From Limonium bicolor (lineage: Eukaryota > Streptophyta > Magnoliopsida > Caryophyllales > Plumbaginaceae): a stretch of DNA of 64,000 nt. Both the position numbers and the translations under genes were made by a program. Positions 55,585 through 64,000 of the stretch are shown here, piece after piece. The DNA is taken from contig CM041780.1 in NCBI GenBank assembly GCA_023374045.1, positions 38,703,030 through 38,767,029 on the forward strand, read 5' to 3'. The notes beneath the pieces are model-generated. The model was not told the origin of the DNA. It did not search any database and saw only the letters and a list, made by a program, of their open reading frames with translations. How positions within the stretch are numbered: the stretch's first letter is position 1; each line of letters begins with the position of its first letter.

Positions 55585-55800
55585 TTCGACCTCCCACTAG
55601 CTTAGCCAAAGCTTACCTACCCGACCTCCACATCGGGCTAGGAGGGAAATTATGTGTAATGTTGGTAGGGTGTTGATGCCTAAGTTCGCTTCGACTCCCT
55701 CTTGTTTATGTTACGGTTGTTCTTCCTCCTTGAATTACAACCACCCATAAGCTTAACCAAGGCTTACCTAACTCATCACTATTGGAGCTAGGGGGAATTG
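55585..55800 (+). repeat. Two-copy direct repeat in I LTR
   Basis: CTTAGCCAAAGCTTACCTAC near 55602 and CTTAACCAAGGCTTACCTAA near 55753, with similar flanks; period about 150 bp. Confidence 0.65.
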
Positions 55801-56144
55801 TGTATGTTGTGATCGGTCCTATATGAGGCCGCCATACCTAAGTGAAGAAAATGTATGTATGGGGTGCGCGGACTTATATTACCTCCGGCACATCCTAAGT
55901 AAAGTGAACATTCTCTAAGAAGAATGGAACTAAGTTGTGTGTATGTTATTAAGTGAAGTGTGTTGTTATGTTGTGTGTGCTAAATTGGTGTTTGTGTCCT
56001 GCTAATGGATGTTTGCTTATTAAGCATGATATGTGTGCGTAGTTTGTGCATGATTTAAATATAATCAATCGCATGCTAAGACGACAATTAGTTGTGCGTG
56101 GCCCGGTAGCATGCGGGCTGCGGGATTACCATACCAGCAAAGGT

Positions 56145-56190
56145 GCTGAGCCCCTTGGGGGCCACCCTTTTCTTCTCTTTCCTGTTTTAG
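56145..56190 (+). promoter_or_regulatory. Acceptor-like site of I LTR
   Basis: GAGCCCCTTGGGGGCC, a strong pyrimidine run (CCCTTTTCTTCTCTTTCCTG) and TTTTAG|GTACAAG. It is the most canonical of the acceptor-like sites. Confidence 0.55.
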
Positions 56191-56552
56191 GTACAAGGAA
56201 CTGGAGGCCGTTCGAGAGTAGGACGGGGTAGTAGATTGTATGTGGGTAGTCATGAAAATTGTGGATGTGCTGTAGGTGTAGTAAGACCGAAATTGTATCG
56301 GCGTTAGTTGGTAATTACTCGGTACAGTTGTAATGTAAGTGTATAATGAATGTTGAACATGGAACGGGATTAATGTGTAGATGCTCGGGAGTTTAGTCCA
56401 TCAGACCGGTACGATGTATATATGTTAGCCTTGTTAGCCACGAGGGTGGCTAACGGCGTGTAACACCAAAGAGTTAAGTGATGTTGTGAGTTGAGATTTC
56501 CGCTGCGATACGTTATTAAGTGTGTGGTAAGTAGTTGGCGTGTTACAAAAAG

Positions 56553-56580
56553 TGGTATCAGAGCGAAGTATCGCTCTGAT
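56553..56580 (+). other. Primer-binding site and PBS hairpin of I
   Basis: TGGTATCAGAGC at 56553-56564; the perfect 10-bp hairpin is identical to that of A. Confidence 0.92.
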
Positions 56581-59500
56581 GACTGAATTACCGAGCTTAG
56601 GAAGTACCGAGTTAAGAGTTTAGTGCTTTGGGTTAAGGGTTGAGTGATAGCGTGAGAAGTACGCTAGTTAGGAAATGCCAGTGTGTGCTTGATACGTACA
56701 ATATCCATCCCGCCCTCCACAAACCCTATTTTATAACTTGGGAAGAACGCTAGAGAGATGGAAGTCATCTCTTACTCGGGAAACCCGATCTGGCATGTTG
56801 ATATTTACCTCTGTAAGTATGGGGAACCTGTCATACGGTAGATTCCGAAAGGTGTGAATCCCGAAGACGGTTTCCATCTGAACAATGTTTGCCGCATTTA
56901 ATAGTGAAAAGTGAAGAATCTTATGCTTAAAGGAATAGAATTTCTGGCAACCTGGGTCGACATGCGGAGCAGTCGAGAACAACCAGCTTGCAACGCACCC
57001 ATCGTGCAACAATGGAGAAGTGGGGTAATGAAACCCGAGACGAGTGTCTATGGGATCATGAATGTTAACTAATACACCAACGGTATAACAACCGATTAAG
57101 GAACGACAACGTAGTACGAGGAGGATACAATACCCAGTAAAAGGGGGTCTCCCAGAACGGGAAACACCTTAGTTAATGATCATCATGTGGAGACAGTGAG
57201 AAGTACCCAAAAAAAAATTTATTGTTAAGGCTACAAGATCAAGTAGGGGCCAGCAAGGCCACAAATATTAGTGCGGATGAAAACAATACCGCAACCAATG
57301 TGTATTGAACCGATAACCAGCTAGCATGGCGCACTTGCCATGACAAGTGCTGCTATGACAAGGCTGTACGGAAAATTTTAAACAACTACCGGTACTTAGT
57401 GAAGTACCATGAAGATAAGTGGGATTATCATAGCCGTGGAAGGGCTTAATTGCCTGACCTCAGTACTTGGAAATACACAAGTCAGCAGGAAGCTAGACTC
57501 GGTTAAGGCAAGGAAACGTTGTAAAACCAGGAGAATTTTCTTTCAAACTTAAATTCATTTTCAAAACCTTTTTCAAAAACCAAATTTTCTTTCATACCCA
57601 ATCTATTTTAATTATTCTCTTTTAAAACCAGACCAGAAGACCTACACCAGCCTCAGTGCCGCATGGTAGGTAAGTTATACCCAGTTTACTTTCGAATAAC
57701 CGGATGGAAACCGGTAAACCCAAGGGTAACAACCTGAGGAATGGATTGAGTTCATAATAATACAACATGGATACATTTCCCTTGATTAAGTTCGGGAAGC
57801 ATGGAATGCATATTATCACAGGATAATATAAGAGAAGTTGACAACAGAATACTTCACCTAGGTGTGTGACGGACACTACGAGTGTACCAACAGTAATGTG
57901 GGATGACCGCACTCCGATAGGAGCTTGTGGGCCTGACAAACCTTCTTATGGGGTAGTCGGGCAAGTAGCAATGTATCAGTAGGGTACCCCACATATGTAT
58001 ACGAGTGGAGTCTGGAACACGGGAAGTAGTCGACTCCATACTACGGTCCGAAGTAAAAGTCAGACAAGAGTAATAAACTACCATCGAATGGTTGAAGTAA
58101 AGGAACCCATTTAAGTTAAGAGGACTAAAGGGATTAGTGAGTTATTGCGAGGAAATGTTTAAGAATCTAGATGTGTGAAGTGCACTGACAAGTAAGTAAA
58201 GACATCGTATATGTCTCAAGGATTTGGATGGATGAACACAGTAGCTGGAGTAAGTACCCAGCCTATATATGGTGAGGCAGATGCCTACTATGGATATGTT
58301 AATGTGCAATGATCGGGATGAGACTCCCGAGATGATCACTAGAGATATCAATCTCACTAAGGAGAATATTCAACCCAGCAAAGAACGCGGGGCGAAATAG
58401 AAATTAAAAATACCAATGAGTTCAAGCCAGATGAAAAGGCATAACCTAATAACACCCAGGAGTTATCCTTAAAGGGGTGTTTGGGTCAACAATGGTTGAA
58501 CAAGATACGTGACAGAAACGCAAAGGCTGAAATTAACACCAAGTTTAAACACAAGTCGTAAGAGGGAAGTCTGACATCCTTGAAGGGGCATCCCATGAAA
58601 GGAACAATGATACTACGACCTTGTCATGGAGCCCAATACCAATCTAAACCATGTAATGTGTGTGGACAGCCTACAACGGGCAGAACTCGAGGCAATAAGG
58701 CTTAAAAGCCACAAATCGAATGTGTTAAGAAAATGTTATTGATCACAAGAAGTTTACGTTATATAAGTAAGTAAGCGGATAACGAACCATTGCTTAGAGT
58801 GTGGGGACACCTCTTGATATTGTGAGACCGCAACAGCGGTGGTTATGTGAACCAAATTTAGAGAATGTGTTAAGAGTTGACCATGTTGTTACTACGAAAG
58901 GAAGTATTCGTACCAGTTGTGCAGACGGAAAGAGTGATAGCCTAATGGCAACCACCATAGGTGTGGGATGCTAGATGTGTAATGAACAACGCTCAAGGAG
59001 CATAGGCTCGAAGAGCAGAGTATTCAGCAGTCAGCCGAATAAGTGGCAAAACACAGTGTAATAGCGGAAGCTAATATAATAGCGGATGTAGTGTAAGTTA
59101 ATGTTATACAATGAGTAAGAGCACGGTGCGCAGTAAGCGACCGTTGCATAAGTATTGTTATAATAATGTGGCAAATAAGACTAGTTATGAGTGAAACTCA
59201 ATGGGCATACAAGGTAAGTGATAACAAACCGACTGGGCAATAAGCCAATGGTCGGTACTATGTGATAAGGAACACAGTGTGAATTCCTATTGCAATCGCA
59301 TAAGAGATTTACTGTCAAGAGTTTACGCCTCTGCACTCTATACTGAGTGTTTTGGTATTGCACTTGCGCGGTAATGATCGAGTGTGATAGCTAGGAAGTT
59401 TGGGTAATGTTAATTGTGATGGAGGAACAAGAATTATGGTGTGATAAAACCTATGCATAAGAAGACACGGTCGTACCAATCAAAGGGTACTTGATTGGCA

Positions 59501-59755
59501 TAAGTGACTACAATAACACGATTGTTAAATATCGGTATGGAATATACCTCAAGTGTTGGAAATAAACGACAGAGTACTACACAATAGGTAGTAGCTCAAA
59601 CGTAACCGACAGTGAGTCGGAAGAAATTAAGTAAATCAGTGTGGAATACAGTAAATTATCATGGAAGTAAATAGAAAGGTTGTAACTCACCGAACTCGCT
59701 CTTGGTAAGAAATACCACGCGTCGGTTGAGAAATCATTATTACCAAGATGAAGGT

Positions 59756-59873
59756 GATAATCGAAGATATGCAATACAGTAAGAATAATGAAGGGGGTAA
59801 CTAACTAAGTTAGTTAAATCATACCAGATGATAATCGAAGCATGCAATACAGTAAGAATAATGAAGGGGTAAA
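59756..59873 (+). repeat. Two-copy 74-bp direct repeat
   Basis: GATAATCGAAG then GCAATACAGTAAGAATAATG at 59756-59799 and again at 59830-59873, almost identical. A recent local duplication in I. Confidence 0.85.
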
Positions 59874-61146
59874 TAAGCTTGAAGTTATCGTCCGCAGCAG
59901 AAACTAGTGAGCCGGCGATCAAGAGTTGGATGTCCGTTGTAAACATGAGTGAATGGCAATTATTAATCCCTAGAAGTTTCATAGGCCAGAATCGAAACTG
60001 GTTATGAATTAAATAAACTCTAAGGATGAAATACCCCGAATCTAATTAATACTTGCTAATTATTAAATAATGGAGAATTGATCTAGAAACAGATCGTTTT
60101 AGTTACACATGCTAATCTATACATGCAAACGTTACTGAATTAATGTTATTACACGTGCGCATGCAAACTCACGCATGCAAACGACACGAAAAACAGTCGT
60201 TTTACCATAAACGCTAACTAGCGTAATTTTACTAAACATATTCGTACAAACGTTCATGTACAATTATTAACAAGGACTAAACTTCTTGCATAACTAGCTC
60301 TATAAAGAGCGTCAACAAGAAAAGAACAATACCAACGTGTATACAAACGAGCAACGTAAATACTTTACGAATGCCTAAACATCTACAAATGCTACAATAA
60401 ATTGAAATACACAATTAGATAAATGTAACAACTTATGTTACACCTATTGTATATATTATGAAGATATAATAACTCATCAAAGGTCAAAGATGCGCACTAA
60501 ACATCTTGACAAGAAGCACGTTCGTAAAACTCCTTAGAAACATGCGATTAAGCATGACCTTGTATGACCTTCTAAAACTCAAACCAAATGGTCATACACT
60601 CATTATATGAATATAAACATATTCCCTAGGCTATATTCAGTCGAAAACACAAAATGCTCGGGAGTGCTCACGCACGCTCCTTAAAGCACGAAAAGCCCGG
60701 AGGAGTGCCGAGGTGGCACGAACTCCTATAAAATTAATTCCTAGAGTTCCTAACATCATTATTAACCTTTATAAAGAGAACCCACGAAGTGGTTTCTCAA
60801 AATTCAACAAAAATCTCAGGAGTATTTCTTAACGCTCCTTTTTGGCCCGGGAGTGTCCCGAAGCCCGTAAATTATGACTTGGGTTGATGTAACCCCATAT
60901 AACTCAATGTAACATCCTAATATATCATTATTTACCATAATAAGTGTTTATAAACACTTGGAACTCATAAAACCAATTTATTCCCAAAATTTCCTTAGAG
61001 CACAAAAACACACCTTCGGGTGTCACTAAAACGCGTTTTACGCAATTACCTTGTAGTTTTTGACATGCCACGAATTAAGAATCTTAAATAGGGTTAAAAT
61101 GACCTTCTAAATAAGTTGGAGGCAGTGTCAAACCAGGTGCTCTATA

Positions 61147-61204
61147 GGGGCCGATTTTATGTGCAAAAACTAGTATAAAATTTGCATTTAATGTTTATAA
61201 AAGG
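61147..61204 (+). promoter_or_regulatory. Candidate core promoter of J
   Basis: GGGGCCGATTTT at 61147-61158, TATAAAA at 61174-61180 and TATAAAAGG at 61196-61204. Here the GGGGCCG motif precedes the TATA boxes, unlike in A. Confidence 0.45.
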
Positions 61205-61855
61205 CATAGAACATGGTGACTCACCTTCCCATGTGCTATAATACTTAATGACAGAAGAATATAAGTCTCATGTGAGCTCCATGCTGTCGAAATTATGAAG
61301 GGAAACAAGACCATGTGTGCTAGACAAAAACAAAATGAAAAAGGCAAAAAGTAGATCTAATTCCACCTTTTTGATTTCTTATAATTCAAGTGACCTTCCT
61401 TGCTTGTCCTTGGCTCTTCATTACCGGTTGAGACACTCCATTTAAGCTATGATTTCGTGGGTCTACATAGGAGGAAGAAGACATCATTCAACAATTGAAA
61501 AATCAAAGGAATAAAGCCTTACTTTTCTTACCTTGTCATTTAGCTTGCATAATTGTTCCCACCTTGTCTTGTCTTGCATTATGGCCGAACATATGCTGGA
61601 AAGAAGGGCATTTATTGAGACAATAACTCATGTAATAAACTAAGGAAAAAGAATAGTCATTTGACATTGAAAATTAACAAAACAAAAATCAAATTCCAAA
61701 TTGCATTCTCTTCTTACATGAGCTTAGTCTCATTCTTCCCCTTGCACACTTCACTCATGAATTGGTAAGGCTCTCTCCTCTCTCTTCTTGCTTCATCTTC
61801 TTCCTTTGAAGCTCTTTAGTCCATTAATGGAGTTTTAACTTCTATCTTCATCTTT

Positions 61856-62320
61856 AAGGTAATTTCCTAGCATTTCTTGTCAAGCCTTGAAGCAAAACTC
61901 TTCCTAGCATACCTACAAGGATTCGGCATCAATTAGTACTCCATGGAGGTTGTCTAAACCAACATTAATCCAAGGAGCATCTCAAAGTTATCTTAAGGTA
62001 TCATGCTTGAAAATCCTTAAAGCACATTTTTGTGTGTAACCGATTTCTACTTCTTCTAAGACTCTTTTCTTCTTCATTTTCATGAAGGAAAATTTGTTCT
62101 TCATCCATATTAGGTGTGCCGAATTTATAAGGAGAAAAAGCTTAACGTAAATCCTTGGAAAACTACTTACAAATCTACTTAAGATCTTTATTGAAGATCT
62201 AACTCCTAAACTCCTTCACCACTTGCATATAACCGAAGTGGAGCATCAAGATTACCTAGGAGAAAGCTTGGAGATCCAAGAAGAGTTTAAGCACTTAACC
62301 ACCTTTGTTAAGAAGTAAGT
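61856..62320 (+). promoter_or_regulatory. Three donor-like sites of J LTR
   Basis: AAG|GTAATT after 61858, AAG|GTATCA after 61997 and AGAA|GTAAGT after 62314, in the same place relative to the CT-rich leader as in the other LTRs. Confidence 0.45.
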
Positions 62321-62739
62321 TTACTAAGTTAATCTTTATGTTTTAAGCTTTGTTAAGCTTCTAAAAATTATACAAAAATTATGTACATCTCCTAGGTTAT
62401 ATAAAACCGAAACTACATGGTATAATATACCAAAAATATAATCTATAACCTATATGGAAAATATTTACCTTAAGACACATTTTTGTCACAAAATTTATCT
62501 ATGTTAGGTACAAATTCAAACCGAATTACCAAGGGTAAAAATGTTCTATTTTGATCTAAGAATCAATATAAGACATTACAATAATTTTTACATGAGTTAT
62601 ATAACTCCTATGAATTTATGTATAATTATTTTGACATATAAATCCACTTTTATATACTATATGGTCACTAATTAATTATGGCCGAATGGTCTAAGTGATA
62701 AATAGGTATTAATGACCTACTTAGGTATATAAACTTATA

Positions 62740-63440
62740 TTATAAAGTTTGGAGAGTTAAAAATATTTTATTAGTGCTTAAATGGTTAATTAATTAAGTT
62801 ATGTGGCTAAAATGTAATTTTCACAAAGTTTGGTGCATATACTATAAAAACCGAGAGTTAAGGGTGTCCTTGGGATAAACATGATATAATATAAGGTTAG
62901 GAATTAAGTTTATGAATTTTAGATAATTTAAACAAGTGTTAAAATAACAATTTATAAAGTTTTGGGCTATTATGTAATTTATAAAAGTTATTATGAAAGT
63001 TTGGAATTTAATATGGGGCGAATTCATAATTAAGAGAATCATGAAATTCACTTTCGAAATTTTGAGGAATTAAATATTCAAACTATAGTTTATAAGTTAT
63101 TAAATAACTATTATAAAGTTTTGGGGTGAAAATGTAATTAATGAAAAGTACATGACCAAAGCCGAATTACTTTGGGCTAGTTTTGTAATTTAAGAATTTA
63201 TATGCATTTATTCAGTAATTAAGAAGAACTAAAAATTAAAACTATAGTTTATAAGACATTATGTAAAGGTTATAAGATTTTGTGGTTAAATTGTAATTAT
63301 TGAAAATATTACATTAAGGCCGAAAGTTTATAGGGCCAAATTGTAATTTTCGAAAAGTTATAATGTTCAAAAGTCATATACCAAAATATTAATGGTTGTC
63401 TTGTAATATAATTAAATAAGGAATTAAAACTATATAATAT
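62740..63440 (+). repeat. Diverged 159-bp tandem repeat in J
   Basis: TATAAAGTTTTGGG or a variant recurs at 62953, 63112 and 63271, and AACTATAGTTTATAAG at 63080 and 63239. Units also share TGTAATT and GCCGAA. Weaker copies extend on both sides. Confidence 0.6.
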
Positions 63441-64000
63441 AATGAGATTGGAGTTGAAAAATAATTATAAGAAAAATATGGCAAAGCCGAAAATGAATGT
63501 GGCTAATTGGTGATTTATTAAAGTTATGGTGTTCAAATAATAATTACTAAATTTTAGTGGTTGTTTAGTGAATTAATTAATTAAGGGAATGAAAGTATGT
63601 ATTATAATGTATTTTGGAGTATAAAGTAAAGTTTATGAAATAAATGAGGTTATAACATAATAACCGAAAAGTATGATGTATTTATGGGATTAAAAATATC
63701 TGTAGGTCCTATATGGATATTTAAGAAATATAGAAAAGATAATTATGGTTTAAGGATTTATGAAGTTTAAACTATATGATATACAAGTACAAGTAATTTA
63801 CTTGTAAAAGAAATAATATTATTTTGGGTTAGTATGTAATTAATAAAAGATATGGGAGAGTTATGCCCATGCGTAACGAGTAATTACAATTTGAGGATTT
63901 CTTAAGTTGTCATGTCATTTAGACAATTATATATAAGTATCATAAATAATACATGTGTATGAAAAATATATACATCAGATTTTCAAGTAAATCAAAAAGG

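Larger units (their letters stand above)
52476..56547 (+). mobile_element. Element I, complete 5' LTR (4072 bp)
   Basis: TGAAATACCCCAAACC at 52476 to GTGTTACA at 56547, followed by the primer-binding site. Order: GGGCCGTTTTT near 53001, CT-rich leader, ORF ending at 53410, donor-like sites (after 53406, 53553, 53736; +930, +1077, +1260), hairpin array (54397-54720), a two-copy repeat (55590-55790), acceptor-like site at 56190 and the CCGTTCGAGAGTAGGACGGG block near 56208. The leader region resembles A and E closely. The element is inserted in G; CCCAT is the left target duplication. Confidence 0.93.
56548..60026 (+). mobile_element. Element I, internal domain (PBS-proximal 3.5 kb)
   Basis: Primer-binding site at 56553-56564, PBS hairpin at 56557-56580, leader hairpin 2 (56749-56794), hairpin 3 (56957-56976), hairpin 4 (57331-57350), hairpin 5 (57912-57923), hairpin 6 (58827-58840), hairpin 7 (59125-59142) and module M (59321-59376). 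The order is that of A. It is cut at 60027 by J, shortly before the place where A has its internal polypurine copy. Non-coding. Confidence 0.88.
60027..64000 (+). mobile_element. Element J, LTR, start to window edge
   Basis: TGAAATACCCCGAATC starts at 60027 within the I internal domain; AAGGA (60022-60026) is the left candidate target duplication. It runs off the window after 3974 bp without reaching an LTR end. It has a longer U3 than the others: GGGGCCGATTTT is at 61147 (+1120) and TATA-like boxes are at 61174-61180 and 61196-61204. A CT-rich leader (61765-61805) and donor-like sites (61858, 61997, 62314) follow. The region 62500-64000 is A/T-rich with 159-bp repeats, and no GC-rich hairpin array is seen. 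It belongs to the same superfamily but is the most distant. Confidence 0.82.

Noticed and set aside
52476..60026. I and J as one element with two LTRs
   Set aside because: The sequence starting at 60027 does not match the I LTR at 52476, lacks a polypurine tract before it, and breaks the I internal domain early; J is a separate insertion.

Overview
This looks like a stretch of intergenic chromosome from a flowering plant. It consists, as far as I can see, entirely of long-terminal-repeat (LTR) retrotransposons inserted into one another. Five primer-binding sites match the plant initiator tRNA-Met 3' end (TGGTATCAGAGC). LTR termini are of the type TGAAATACCCC...GGGGTGTTACA, and two complete insertion-site duplications or empty-site comparisons can be read. 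The species cannot be told from the sequence. I found no host gene, tRNA or rRNA gene, and no recognisable gag, protease, reverse transcriptase, RNase H or integrase.

The elements are large and apparently non-coding: LTRs of about 3.8-4.6 kb around internal domains of about 5 kb. That is the organisation called LARD (large retrotransposon derivative). Layout, left to right: element A (+), 5' LTR end 1-874, internal 875-5965, 3' LTR 5966-10417. A sits in the 3' LTR of element B (-), 10418-11748, with B internal domain 11749-14745. Element C (+) interrupts B: 5' LTR 14746-19341 and partial internal 19342-22441. A minus-strand complex follows: D 3' LTR 22442-26883, D internal 26884-30742, a junction to E internal 30743-33505, E 5' LTR 33506-38040, F 3' LTR remainder 38041-40382, F internal 40383-45422, F 5' LTR (called G) 45423-45802 and 49642-52475. 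G is interrupted by solo LTR H (+, 45803-49641, TSD AGGGG) and by element I (+, 5' LTR 52476-56547, internal 56548-60026). I is interrupted by the LTR of J (+, 60027 to the window end).

The LTRs share one plan although their sequences differ a lot. A short U3 of about 0.5 kb carries a TATA-like box in several copies and a GGGGCCG-TTTT motif. A pyrimidine-rich leader and a small ORF follow, and the ORF stops inside a splice-donor-like AAGGTAA. Three such donors lie near +940, +1110 and +1305. A tandem array of about 36-nt hairpins with a 69-73 bp period follows, then a second family-specific tandem repeat. A CCCC-GGGG hairpin with a pyrimidine tract and CAG|GT acceptor ends the plan 250-465 bp before the LTR end. 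The likely reading is that transcripts carry a spliced leader whose 2.5-3 kb intron contains the hairpin array.

The internal domains also share a plan: a primer-binding site that is one arm of a 10-bp hairpin, a series of small hairpins with compensatory changes between copies, a conserved sequence module, an internal second copy of the polypurine tract, family-specific repeats, and a hairpin next to the true polypurine tract. Such elements would need proteins supplied in trans. Base changes that preserve pairing suggest that the RNA fold, not a protein, is what selection keeps. All RNA and splicing conclusions are inferences from sequence alone.
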